Assembly: GCF_017495225.1 (NCBI RefSeq)
Contig: NZ_JAFEIG010000007.1
Coordinates: forward strand, 124,001 to 188,000
Source: Daejeonella sp.
GTDB lineage: Bacteria > Bacteroidota > Bacteroidia > Sphingobacteriales > Sphingobacteriaceae
Reading direction: 5' to 3'
Length of the DNA stretch: 64,000 nt
In this document: piece after piece, positions 1 through 8,606 of the stretch
How the letters are laid out: every line of letters begins with the position of its first letter
Position numbering within the stretch: the first letter of the stretch is position 1
Position numbers and translations under genes: made by a program
The notes under the pieces: generated by a model
Told to the model about the DNA's origin: nothing
Seen by the model: the letters and a program-made list of their open reading frames with translations, nothing else
Database searches by the model: none

Positions 1-1215
1 AAAAAAATCAAGCAAGTTGCCTCTATTTCAGCAAATAATGATGAAGTAATTGGAACCTTGATCGCTGATGCAATGGCGAAAGTAGGAAAAGATGGTGTAA
101 TTACTGTTGAAGAAGCAAAAGGTACTGAAACTGAAATGAAGACAGTTGAAGGTATGCAGTTTGACCGTGGTTATTTATCTCCATATTTTGTAACCAATGC
201 AGATAAAATGGAAGTTGAGTTAGAGAACCCATACATCCTTATTTACGATAAGAAAATCTCTTCAATGAAAGAATTATTACCTGTACTTGAGAAACAAGTT
301 CAAACAGGTAAGCCATTGCTTATCATTGCAGAAGATCTTGATGGTGAGGCTCTTGCAACATTAGTTGTAAATAAAATCCGTGGTTCACTGAAAGTAGCTG
401 CAGTTAAAGCTCCAGGATTTGGTGATCGTCGTAAAGCAATGCTTGAAGATATCGCTATCCTTACTGGCGGAACAGTTATTTCAGAAGAAAGAGGTTATAA
501 ATTAGAAAATGCTGATCTTACTTATTTAGGTCAGGCAGAGAAAGTAGTTGTTGATAAAGACAATACAATTGTAATCAACGGTGCTGGTAAGTCTGATGAT
601 ATCAAAGCCCGTGTTAACCAAATTAAAGCTCAAATTGAAACTACTACATCAGATTATGATAAAGAGAAGTTACAAGAGCGTTTAGCTAAGCTTTCAGGTG
701 GTGTTGCCGTACTTTATGTAGGTGCAGCTACTGAGGTTGAAATGAAAGAAAAGAAAGATCGTGTTGACGATGCATTACATGCTACTCGTGCAGCGGTTGA
801 AGAAGGTATCGTTGCTGGTGGTGGTGTTGCTTTCATTCGTTCTATTGAGGCCTTAGCTGATCTTAAAGGAGAAAATGATGATGAAACTACTGGTATTGCA
901 ATTATCAGACGTGCTATCGAAGAGCCATTACGTCAAATCTGCCAAAACGCAGGTATTGAAGGTTCAATCATCGTTCAAAAAGTGAAAGAAGGCAAAGCTG
1001 ATTTTGGTTACAATGCTCGTACTGATGTGTTTGAAAACATGATTGGTGCAGGTGTTATTGATCCAACTAAAGTAAGCCGTATCGCATTAGAAAATGCAGC
1101 TTCTATCGCAGCAATGTTATTAACTACTGAAGTAGTTTTAGCTGATGATCCAGAAGAAGATAAAGGTGCTGGTATGCCTCCAATGGGTGGCGGTGGCATG
1201 GGTGGAATGATGTAA
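1..1215 (+). CDS. groEL: 60 kDa chaperonin GroEL, 5'-truncated by the window edge
   Basis: The reading frame is open from base 1, so the first ~140 residues lie outside the window; 404 residues remain of the usual ~545. They cover the end of the equatorial, the apical and the second intermediate/equatorial segments of the ATP-driven folding chamber that works with GroES in the cytoplasm. Visible family hallmarks are [14 protein letters not shown], the segment [14 protein letters not shown] and the Gly-Met-rich tail ending [11 protein letters not shown] strong hairpin terminator follows at once, so this is the last gene of its transcript, probably groES-groEL. Identification is secure. Confidence 0.98.
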   Translation, partial: KKIKQVASISANNDEVIGTLIADAMAKVGKDGVITVEEAKGTETEMKTVEGMQFDRGYLSPYFVTNADKMEVELENPYILIYDKKISSMKELLPVLEKQVQTGKPLLIIAEDLDGEALATLVVNKIRGSLKVAAVKAPGFGDRRKAMLEDIAILTGGTVISEERGYKLENADLTYLGQAEKVVVDKDNTIVINGAGKSDDIKARVNQIKAQIETTTSDYDKEKLQERLAKLSGGVAVLYVGAATEVEMKEKKDRVDDALHATRAAVEEGIVAGGGVAFIRSIEALADLKGENDDETTGIAIIRRAIEEPLRQICQNAGIEGSIIVQKVKEGKADFGYNARTDVFENMIGAGVIDPTKVSRIALENAASIAAMLLTTEVVLADDPEEDKGAGMPPMGGGGMGGMM

Positions 1216-1232
1216 TCATCACCCTATAAAAT

Positions 1233-1272
1233 AAAAAAAGCCTTTTCTGAGATTCAGAAAAGGCTTTTTTTT
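1233..1272 (+). terminator. Rho-independent terminator after groEL
   Basis: An inverted repeat with arms reading AGCCTTTTCTGA and TCAGAAAAGGCT is separated by a 3-base loop. It has A-rich and T-rich flanks, with eight T on the + strand. It ends the groEL transcript and, having an A-tract on the other side, may also stop lipB read-through on the minus strand. Confidence 0.92.
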
Positions 1273-1354
1273 ATGATTAAAAATATAAATCTTAGATCTA
1301 AGATGGTGCTCAAAATCTTAAAGAGCCTATTAAATCATGATAAAATATGCTATT

Positions 1355-2053
1355 TTACCGAAGCTTCATTTCAAACAAACTAGCAATGTGCTGTCCTAAT
1401 TTAGATTTTACTTCTTCCATGTCAAGCTTAAACCCAAGTTCCCTTTCCATAGAAGTTACATCTTTATCGTCAATACCACATGGAATGATATTTTTAAAGT
1501 AATTGAGATCTGTATTCACGTTAAATGCAAAACCGTGCATGGTTACCCAGCGACTACAGCGAACGCCTAAAGCGCATATTTTCCGGGCTTTTTGATTATC
1601 AGCATCAAGCCAAACACCTGTAAATCCAGTATACCTCCCACTAGAAATTCCATAATCGGCAAGTGTGAGAATAATAGCTTCCTCAAGCGTGCGTAAATAT
1701 AAATGTATATCGGTAAAAAAATTATCAAGGTCGAGAATTGGGTATCCTACTAATTGACCGGGACCATGATAAGTGATATCACCTCCCCTATTAATTTTAT
1801 GATAAGTAGCATTCTTTTGCTTTAAGCCTAATTCATCAAGCAATAAATTTTCAGGCTTCCCGCTTTTTCCAAGTGTGTAAACATGAGGATGCTCCACAAA
1901 TATAAGATGATTTGGAACCGCTATTTCAGTCCCATTATTTCGGTTTTGAGTTTTCAAATCGACCGTTTCAGCAAAAATAGCCTCTTGCTTGTCCCATGCT
2001 AATTGATAATCCATCAAGCCCCAGTCCTGAAATATTACGTCTTTATTCTTCAT
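1355..2053 (-). CDS. lipB: Octanoyl-[acyl-carrier-protein]:protein N-octanoyltransferase
   Basis: LipB moves octanoyl groups from acyl carrier protein to the lipoyl domains of 2-oxoacid dehydrogenases and the glycine cleavage system, the first step of de novo lipoate attachment in the cytoplasm. The 232-residue protein carries the family block RGGDITYHGPGQLVGYP, the catalytic-lysine region RKICALGV and the catalytic cysteine in IPCGI. Its start overlaps the end of the upstream phosphopantetheinyl transferase gene by 11 bases, so the two are translationally coupled. That pairing makes sense because both act on acyl carrier protein. Confidence 0.95.
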   Translation of the reverse strand: MKNKDVIFQDWGLMDYQLAWDKQEAIFAETVDLKTQNRNNGTEIAVPNHLIFVEHPHVYTLGKSGKPENLLLDELGLKQKNATYHKINRGGDITYHGPGQLVGYPILDLDNFFTDIHLYLRTLEEAIILTLADYGISSGRYTGFTGVWLDADNQKARKICALGVRCSRWVTMHGFAFNVNTDLNYFKNIIPCGIDDKDVTSMERELGFKLDMEEVKSKLGQHIASLFEMKLR

Positions 2054-2696
2054 TTATATCATCTGAAACAAAACCAATCATATAGCCATCAAATCTCTCG
2101 TAATGGACATTAAACTCCCTTTTAATAGTCCCAAGCTCAAGTTTTGCAGCAAATGAACCCTCACCTTCGTAAGCAAAGGGTTTTAACTTAATATTTTCAA
2201 TGAAACTCACATTCTTTTTACCATGCAATTTATAAATAGCTTCCTTGGCACACCAACAAACATATAGATGCTCAATTCGCTGATTTTCATCAATAAATTG
2301 CATCTCATCAACACTCATAAATTTACTTGCAATACGTTCAATTTTATTTTTTACAAGCTCGATATCAATTCCCACAGATTTATTTTTACTTACCATCACA
2401 GCAGCATAATCGTAGGAGTGACTTAAGGAGATAAAATGAGGGAAATTTGTCAAATAAGGCTTGCCGTCCTCATCAACTCTGCAGTCGATATACTCATCAG
2501 TATCCATCATTTTACGAAGTAATACACGGGTACTTAACCAATGCATATTCCTTTTCCCGCTGATCAGACTATCAAGATACGATTTTTCATGCTCTTTTAA
2601 CTGTAATTGAGCCAATAATTCGTCTGCAGACTCTTCAATCTTCCAAATAGCGAAGGACGTTGAAGAGTCGATTTTTTTATGATAAGCGAGAGCCAT
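2043..2696 (-). CDS. 4'-phosphopantetheinyl transferase, Sfp type
   Basis: Predicted to transfer phosphopantetheine from CoA to a serine on carrier proteins. The 217 residues contain both Mg/CoA-binding signatures of the superfamily: GIDIE near residue 112 and WCAKEAIYKLHG near residue 148. The length fits the Sfp/AcpT group rather than the ~120-residue AcpS. No polyketide or peptide synthetase is nearby, so a fatty-acid-type carrier protein is the likely substrate. It is the first gene of a two-gene operon with lipB, and the dcd gene diverges from it across 70 bases. Confidence 0.9.
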   Translation of the reverse strand: MALAYHKKIDSSTSFAIWKIEESADELLAQLQLKEHEKSYLDSLISGKRNMHWLSTRVLLRKMMDTDEYIDCRVDEDGKPYLTNFPHFISLSHSYDYAAVMVSKNKSVGIDIELVKNKIERIASKFMSVDEMQFIDENQRIEHLYVCWCAKEAIYKLHGKKNVSFIENIKLKPFAYEGEGSFAAKLELGTIKREFNVHYERFDGYMIGFVSDDINEE

Positions 2697-2766
2697 TTTT
2701 TAAATTAAAATACCTGCAAAACTATCTCAAATTAATCATAAATTAGTCCAAATCTTAAGCTTATTT

Positions 2767-3303
2767 ATGATACTTTCTGACAAAATCATACTCGAAGAAA
2801 TTGAAAAGGGGAATATCATCATAGAACCCTTCAAAAAAGAGTGTTTAGGCACTAATTCTTATGATGTACACCTAGGTAAATATTTGGCAACATATAAAAA
2901 TAGAGTCCTAGATGCGAAGGCTCATAATGAAATTGATCACTTTGAAATTCCGAAAGAAGGCTTTGTGCTTCAGCCGAATACGCTCTACCTAGGGGTTACA
3001 CTAGAATATACCGAAACTCACAAGCATGTTCCATTTTTGGAAGGTAAATCAAGCACCGGCCGTTTAGGTATAGATATTCATGCTACTGCAGGAAAGGGCG
3101 ATGTAGGATTTTGCAATACTTGGACTTTAGAAATTTCATGTGCTCAACCGGTACGAATTTATGCAGGAATGCCAATTGGTCAATTAATCTACTTTGTTGT
3201 AGAGGGAGATGTAGAAACAATGTACAATACCAAAACTAATGCTAAATACAATAATAAAACTACGCGCCCAGTTGAAAGTATGATGTGGAAAAACACTTTT
3301 TAA
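2767..3303 (+). CDS. dcd: dCTP deaminase
   Basis: Converts dCTP to dUTP and ammonia, feeding thymidylate synthesis. The 178 residues include the conserved active-site stretch KSSTGRLGIDIHATAG followed by GDVGF and the TLEI segment that holds the catalytic glutamate. AGMPIGQLIYF matches the C-terminal part of the trimeric deaminase fold. The length is typical of the Bacteroidota form. It is transcribed away from the phosphopantetheinyl transferase gene and ends at a hairpin terminator. Confidence 0.93.
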   Translation: MILSDKIILEEIEKGNIIIEPFKKECLGTNSYDVHLGKYLATYKNRVLDAKAHNEIDHFEIPKEGFVLQPNTLYLGVTLEYTETHKHVPFLEGKSSTGRLGIDIHATAGKGDVGFCNTWTLEISCAQPVRIYAGMPIGQLIYFVVEGDVETMYNTKTNAKYNNKTTRPVESMMWKNTF

Positions 3304-3335
3304 AATAATCTCCTTAATTTTTCGTAAATTATGAT

Positions 3336-3370
3336 AAGCCTTAGTTTTTTTATTAAATTAAGGCTTTATT
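3336..3370 (+). terminator. Probable terminator after dcd
   Basis: AAGCCTTA (3336-3343) pairs with TAAGGCTT (3359-3366) around a T-rich loop, followed by TATTATTA. The stem is short but lies just after the dcd stop codon in a gene-free gap. Confidence 0.6.
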
Positions 3371-3447
3371 ATTACGATAGAAATTAATAATAAAAGAAAA
3401 TTTATAAAACAATAGTTTATTAGTTCTAACTCTTTAATAACAAAGTC

Positions 3448-6162
3448 ATGAAAAAATACCTTATTTTAATATTTTCAATCATTATATCTGTTGTGGCATT
3501 AGGCTTTGTAAGAGAAGATGATCCAATAAAAAAGATACTTCAACAGCTAGAAAAATATCGCGTGCAATACCCTCAAGAGAAGGTACACCTGCATTTAGAT
3601 AAGCCATATTATGCTATCGGCGACAATATTTGGTTTAAGGCTTATGTTGTAACTGCAGAAAAGAATGAATTATCCGATTTGAGCAAAATTCTGTATGTTG
3701 ACCTCATTAATGAAGATGATTCTGTAAAACAATCCTTGACTTTACCCTTGCAGATAGGTCTTACTTGGGGTGATTTTGCCCTTAGCGATTCATTAGAAGA
3801 GGGCAATTATAGGATACGTGCCTATACCAGTTGGATGCGAAACTTCGATGAAGACTATTTTTTCGATAAAACAATTACCATTGGAAACTCCATATCAAAT
3901 AAGGTAATTACACAAGCTGATTATACTTTTAGTAAGGATCCTAAAGGTCAAAGAGTTTTGGCTAATTTGAATTATAGCGATTTATCTGGTGCTCCAATAA
4001 GCAACAAAGAAGTAACTTATGAAGTTGTACTAGATTTTAGAAGCATTTTGAAGGGAAAAGCGGTAACGGATACAAATGGCACAGTTCAAGTGAGTTTTGT
4101 GAATAATCAGCCGTTTATTTTGAAATCTGGCAAGATCAATACCAATATCCGTTTAGACGAAAAAGCACTAGCAAGTAAAAGTTTTCTAGTTAAAACAACC
4201 TCAAATGAAACTGACGTACAGTTTTTTCCTGAGGGTGGCGATTTAATTGATGGTATTACTTCAAGAGTTGCCTTCAAAGCATTGGGCTCAGATGGCTTAG
4301 GCCTGCCTGTGAGTGGTTATATTGCAGATGAAAATCAAAACCGACTAATTGACTTTAATTCGGAGTTTGCAGGAATGGGCTCATTCAGATTTAAGCCATC
4401 AATATCGAATATCTATACTGCTCATATTATCTTTAAAGATGGTTCAGAAAAGAAGATTCCTCTTCCAAAGGTAAAGGCTAAAGGCTATGTACTGAGTGCC
4501 GATAATTCGGATTCAACAAGCCTCAAAATAAGGATTTCTAGTAATGAACTGCAAGCGCCAGATTCGGAATTGAAACTGGTAGCCCAAAGTAATGGACAGG
4601 TACTATTTGTATCTAAAAATAAAATGAGCAGTAGTATTTTCTCTTCGTCTATTCCAAAATCACGTTTTCCAACAGGTATATTACAATTAACATTGTTTTC
4701 ACCTAATGATGAACCGGTTGCTGAAAGATTAGTATTCATTAATCACTCTGATCATTTAAATATTAAACTCAGTAGCGAAAAGCTTGACTACCAAAAAAGA
4801 GAAAAAGTAAAGCTTATGCTAGATGCTCAGGACAAACTCGGAAAACCAACAATGGGAAGTTTTTCAATCTCAGTAATTGATGAAACAAAAGTTCCTTTTG
4901 AGGAAGAGAATGAAACAACTATCATTTCAAATCTTTTATTAAGCTCTGATCTCAAAGGCTTTATTGAGAAGCCTAATTATTATTTCACCAGTATTGATGC
5001 AGACAAGGTTAGGCACCTCGATAATTTACTATTAACACAAGGATGGCGTCGATTTGAATGGAAAAATATTTTATCTGATAACTACCCTAGTATAGTATTT
5101 GAACCCGAAAATAGCATGCAGGTGAGTGGAGAAGTACGCTCCATGTCAGGTAAACCGATAATTGGCGGAAAAGTAACTTTATTTTCATCATCTGGCACCC
5201 AGTTTTTATTAGACACTTTAACCGATAAAAATGGGCGTTTCAAATTTGATAATCTTTTTTTCAATGATAGCACAAAATTCATCGTACAAGCAAGGAATGA
5301 AAAAGATAAAAAAAATGTAGAAATACTACTCGATAGGATTCCATCTCAAGTGGTTACAAAAAATAAAAACAATCCGATGGTAGAGATAAATGTAAATAAA
5401 TCTATCTTTCCATACCTCAAAAATAGTCGCGAACAATATGACGATTTGAGAAAAAATGGACTCATTGCCAGAAACATTATGCTAGATGAGATAAAAATAG
5501 TTGAGAAGAAAGTAGAAGTAAAAAACTCATCCAATTTAAATGGGGCAGGCAGAGCTGACGACATAATTAAGGCAGAGCAGTTACAAAATTGTCTTACTAT
5601 TGTTCAATGTATACAAGGCCGATTTGCAGGAATAACGGTCATGAATGACATAGTTTATGCAACTCGAAATATGACATCCTCTTTTTCTGGGCCGGTACCT
5701 ATGCAAGTGATTATCGATGGTTCATTCGTTGAACCTGACTTTCTTTCTTCCATTAATCCTAATGATGTAGAAACTATCGAAATCTTAAAAAGCATTTCTA
5801 ATACAGCAATTTATGGCATGAGAGGTAGTGGAGGTGTGCTTATTGTAAATACTAAACGAGGAGAGTACAATACAAATTACAGAAATTATGCCCCAGGAAT
5901 TATAGGCTACAACCCAAGAGGATATTCTCAGGGGCGTGAGTTTTACTCACCAAATTATAGTGACCCAGCTACAAACACAAGAGTTGCTGACCTTAGATCT
6001 ACTATTTATTGGAATCCGAATGTAATAATTAGTGATAGCACAGGAAAAGCTAGTGTTGAATTCTATAATTCGGATGGGAAAGGAAAATATAAAGCCATTG
6101 TTGAGGGGGTAAATATTGACGGAACTATTGGTAGACATATATTTAGATATAACGTTAAATAA
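3448..6162 (+). CDS. Exported MG2/TonB-plug domain protein without a barrel
   Basis: A 904-residue exported protein with an N-terminal hydrophobic signal (residues 1-20). Residues ~35-145 resemble an alpha-2-macroglobulin MG2-like domain (KVHLHLDKPYYAIGDNIWFKAYV). Residues ~555-620 look like a carboxypeptidase-regulatory-type beta domain, and residues ~700-805 like a TonB-receptor plug (IQGRFAGITV, MQVIIDGSFV, VETIEILKSISNTAIYGMRG). Only ~100 residues follow the plug, far too few for a 22-strand barrel, so it cannot be a TonB transporter by itself. Such proteins are widespread in Bacteroidota and their function is unknown. The next gene begins only 2 bases after its stop. Confidence 0.75.
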   Translation: MKKYLILIFSIIISVVALGFVREDDPIKKILQQLEKYRVQYPQEKVHLHLDKPYYAIGDNIWFKAYVVTAEKNELSDLSKILYVDLINEDDSVKQSLTLPLQIGLTWGDFALSDSLEEGNYRIRAYTSWMRNFDEDYFFDKTITIGNSISNKVITQADYTFSKDPKGQRVLANLNYSDLSGAPISNKEVTYEVVLDFRSILKGKAVTDTNGTVQVSFVNNQPFILKSGKINTNIRLDEKALASKSFLVKTTSNETDVQFFPEGGDLIDGITSRVAFKALGSDGLGLPVSGYIADENQNRLIDFNSEFAGMGSFRFKPSISNIYTAHIIFKDGSEKKIPLPKVKAKGYVLSADNSDSTSLKIRISSNELQAPDSELKLVAQSNGQVLFVSKNKMSSSIFSSSIPKSRFPTGILQLTLFSPNDEPVAERLVFINHSDHLNIKLSSEKLDYQKREKVKLMLDAQDKLGKPTMGSFSISVIDETKVPFEEENETTIISNLLLSSDLKGFIEKPNYYFTSIDADKVRHLDNLLLTQGWRRFEWKNILSDNYPSIVFEPENSMQVSGEVRSMSGKPIIGGKVTLFSSSGTQFLLDTLTDKNGRFKFDNLFFNDSTKFIVQARNEKDKKNVEILLDRIPSQVVTKNKNNPMVEINVNKSIFPYLKNSREQYDDLRKNGLIARNIMLDEIKIVEKKVEVKNSSNLNGAGRADDIIKAEQLQNCLTIVQCIQGRFAGITVMNDIVYATRNMTSSFSGPVPMQVIIDGSFVEPDFLSSINPNDVETIEILKSISNTAIYGMRGSGGVLIVNTKRGEYNTNYRNYAPGIIGYNPRGYSQGREFYSPNYSDPATNTRVADLRSTIYWNPNVIISDSTGKASVEFYNSDGKGKYKAIVEGVNIDGTIGRHIFRYNVK

Positions 6163-6164
6163 AC

Positions 6165-6932
6165 ATGAACACGATAAAGGTTAATATAAAAGATAAAATT
6201 GCCGTCCTTTCATTAAATCGAGGTCGCTCGAATGCTATAAACGCAGAAATGGTAAATGAACTGCATCAAATGATCAGAAACATTGAGAATGATGATTCAA
6301 TTGCAGGTTTAATTTTGACGGGTCAAGATGGATTTTTCTCTGCGGGCCTAGATCTAATCGAGCTTTTTGATTACGATGAGGAGACAATAAAAAGCTTTTG
6401 GATTGACTTTTTAGATCTTGTAACAAGCTTAGTTTCATTCAAAAAACCAATGATTGCAGCAATCAGCGGTCATAGTCCCGCAGGTGGCTGCGTGCTTGCC
6501 CTATGTTGCGATTATAGAATTATGGCTGAAGGTAAATTCATCATCGGCTTGAATGAAGTTCCAGTAGGAATCATTGTCCCGGAAAGCATTTTTCATCTTT
6601 ATTCATTCTGGTTAGGTCAGCCAAATGCCTACCGTTTTTTACTAGAGGGCAAACTCTTAAATACACAGCAAGCTCTGGCTAGTGGTTTAATTGATGAGGT
6701 AGTCAATCCAGAAAGCATTTTACATGCTGCAGAACGCAAAATGCTGACTTATATTCAGTTGGAACGCAATACTTGGCAGCAGAGCAAGATGAATATGCGC
6801 AATGAGCTACTTAAAAAAGTTAGTCAAGATCCTACAGATATGCTTGGACCAATGCTGGCACAGTGGTGGTCGCCATCTACACGTTCCATCTTGAAAACAA
6901 TAATTCAAAATTTACAACAAAAATCAGCCTAA
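6165..6932 (+). CDS. Delta3,delta2-enoyl-CoA isomerase (crotonase family)
   Basis: Probably shifts cis/trans-3-enoyl-CoA double bonds to trans-2 so that unsaturated fatty acids can enter beta-oxidation. The 255-residue crotonase fold shows the oxyanion-hole segments FFSAGLDL and SPAGGCVLALCCDYRIM, and then IGLNEVPVGI. These resemble the mitochondrial isomerase ECI1 more than a generic enoyl-CoA hydratase. It is followed after 1 base by a 2,4-dienoyl-CoA reductase-like gene, its expected partner in unsaturated acyl-CoA breakdown. A hydratase role is the main alternative. Confidence 0.82.
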   Translation: MNTIKVNIKDKIAVLSLNRGRSNAINAEMVNELHQMIRNIENDDSIAGLILTGQDGFFSAGLDLIELFDYDEETIKSFWIDFLDLVTSLVSFKKPMIAAISGHSPAGGCVLALCCDYRIMAEGKFIIGLNEVPVGIIVPESIFHLYSFWLGQPNAYRFLLEGKLLNTQQALASGLIDEVVNPESILHAAERKMLTYIQLERNTWQQSKMNMRNELLKKVSQDPTDMLGPMLAQWWSPSTRSILKTIIQNLQQKSA

Positions 6933-6933
6933 T

Positions 6934-7827
6934 ATGTATAATGAACCTATGTTACGTGATGATGCCCTAAGTGGCAAAACAATAATAGTGACTGGTGGAG
7001 GCACTGGTTTAGGAAGAGCCATGAGCACCTATTTTCTAAAACTTGGGGCTAATGTGGTGATTACAAGTAGGAAATTGGATGTGCTCCTAAAGACAGCCTC
7101 AGAAATGGAAGAGGAAGCCGCTAGCAGCAATAAAACAGGTGCGAAGGTAATGGCAGTTCAATGCGATGTTCGAAAGCCTGAGGAGGTAGAAGAAGTGCTA
7201 AAAAAGACGTTAGAAAGTTTCGGACAGGTTCATGGACTATTAAATAATGCCGCCGGCAACTTTATTTCTCCTACTGAACGATTATCAGCGAATGCTTTTT
7301 CTACAATTATAGATATTGTATTGAAGGGGACTGCCAATTGCACCATGGCGGTAGGCAAGCATTGGATTAAAGAAAAACAAGCGGGAACAATTTTAAATAT
7401 CGTTACCACTTATGCATTTACAGGCTCTGGCTACGTTGTGCCTTCAGCATGTGCAAAAGGTGGCGTATTGGCCATGACACGCTCATTAGCCGCAGAATGG
7501 GGTAAATATGGCATCAGAAACAATGCCATTGCTCCAGGTCCCTTTCCAACTAAAGGGGCATGGGACAGACTTCTTCCTGGAGATATGGCTAAAAAGTTTG
7601 ATTTTAAAAATCGTGTACCATTAAAACGTGTAGGAGATCATCAGGAGCTTGCAAATTTGGCCGCTTTCATGATGTCTGATTTTTCAGGATATATCAATGG
7701 AGAAGTAATCACAATTGATGGAGGAGAATGGTTGCAGGGTGCTGGCCAGTTTAACGGACTCGAAGCTATAACTCCAGAGATGTGGGATATGCTTGAGATG
7801 ATGACACGCTCGGCCAAAGGAAGTTAA
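6934..7827 (+). CDS. 2,4-dienoyl-CoA reductase-like short-chain dehydrogenase
   Basis: Predicted NADPH-dependent reductase of 2,4-dienoyl-CoA, an auxiliary enzyme of unsaturated fatty acid beta-oxidation. The 297-residue Rossmann protein has the nucleotide motif TGGGTGLGRAM, then NNAAGNFISPTERLS, SLAAEWGKYGIRNNAIAPGP and a C-terminal INGEVITIDGGEW. The NNAAGNFISPTERLS block and the SACAKGG active-site region without the classical YxxxK are as in mitochondrial DECR1, not in FabG-type enzymes. It sits directly behind the enoyl-CoA isomerase and 7 bases before a RidA gene, in one apparent operon. Confidence 0.83.
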   Translation: MYNEPMLRDDALSGKTIIVTGGGTGLGRAMSTYFLKLGANVVITSRKLDVLLKTASEMEEEAASSNKTGAKVMAVQCDVRKPEEVEEVLKKTLESFGQVHGLLNNAAGNFISPTERLSANAFSTIIDIVLKGTANCTMAVGKHWIKEKQAGTILNIVTTYAFTGSGYVVPSACAKGGVLAMTRSLAAEWGKYGIRNNAIAPGPFPTKGAWDRLLPGDMAKKFDFKNRVPLKRVGDHQELANLAAFMMSDFSGYINGEVITIDGGEWLQGAGQFNGLEAITPEMWDMLEMMTRSAKGS

Positions 7828-7834
7828 ATATTAA

Positions 7835-8221
7835 ATGAAACGCGTCAATATATCATCTGGAGCAGTATGGGAGGATCTGGTAGGATATAGCAGAGCCGTA
7901 CGTATAGGAAATCAAATAGAAATCTCAGGTACCACATCCGTTGACGGAGAAACGGTAATGGGAAAAGGCGACCTCTATTTCCAAACTATTTTCATCTTTC
8001 AGAAAATTGAAAAAACACTTACTGAAGCTGGTGCATCAATAAATGATGTGGTTCGTACGCGGATGTATGTTACTGATATCAGTAAATGGGAAGAAGCTGG
8101 CAGAGCACATTCCGAATTTTTCAAAGATATTAAACCAGCTACAAGCATGATAGAAATTAGTCGGCTAATCAACCCCGATCTGCTTATTGAAATTGAAGTA
8201 ACAGCAATAATTCAAGAATAG
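7835..8221 (+). CDS. RidA/YjgF-family protein
   Basis: A 128-residue member of the Rid superfamily; the best known members hydrolyse reactive enamine/imine intermediates. The conserved arginine lies in VVRTRMYVTD and a conserved acidic C-terminal strand in LLIEIEVTAII. It follows the dienoyl-CoA reductase by 7 bases and is probably its operon partner. Many Rid subgroups have no known substrate, so only the family can be stated. Confidence 0.85.
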   Translation: MKRVNISSGAVWEDLVGYSRAVRIGNQIEISGTTSVDGETVMGKGDLYFQTIFIFQKIEKTLTEAGASINDVVRTRMYVTDISKWEEAGRAHSEFFKDIKPATSMIEISRLINPDLLIEIEVTAIIQE

Positions 8222-8261
8222 TCCGTTTTTAAATTCAATTCCAAATTACGAACTTTGCAGA

Positions 8262-8543
8262 ATGGGAACAGAGGTACAGGAAGAAACACTAACGCTTGAA
8301 GAAGTATTAGCAGCGTTAAAGGTTAATCATCGCCTGATACTTTGGAACGACGATACCAATACTTTTGAGCACGTTATAAGCTGCTTAGTAAAATACCTTG
8401 ACTATACTGAAAAACAAGCTGAACGCATCGCATGGACTGTCCATAATGATGGTAAATGCACTGTTTTAGAGGGTTCTTATACAGAAGTTGAAATTTATAG
8501 GAAAATTTTACAGCAGGAAGGCTTAACGGTTACCGTAGATTAG
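8262..8543 (+). CDS. clpS: ATP-dependent Clp protease adaptor ClpS
   Basis: The 93-residue adaptor delivers N-end-rule substrates to ClpAP. It has the ClpS core LILWNDDTNTFEHVI and the second conserved block AERIAWTVHNDGKC. The N-terminal extension is short. A -7-like box GAACTTTG at 8250-8257 ends only 4 bases before the ATG. If that box is used, the transcript would begin at or near the start codon, that is, be leaderless. No alternative downstream methionine exists in the core. Confidence 0.88.
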   Translation: MGTEVQEETLTLEEVLAALKVNHRLILWNDDTNTFEHVISCLVKYLDYTEKQAERIAWTVHNDGKCTVLEGSYTEVEIYRKILQQEGLTVTVD

Positions 8544-8606
8544 AATAACACTTATCTTATAAAATTTTGATAGTTCTCGCCAGGCATTTAACTATAAAGT
8601 AGAAAA

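Noticed and set aside
1008..1199. Minus-strand 63-residue ORF within groEL
   Set aside because: It lies wholly inside the conserved groEL 3' end and its composition mirrors the Gly-Met tail.
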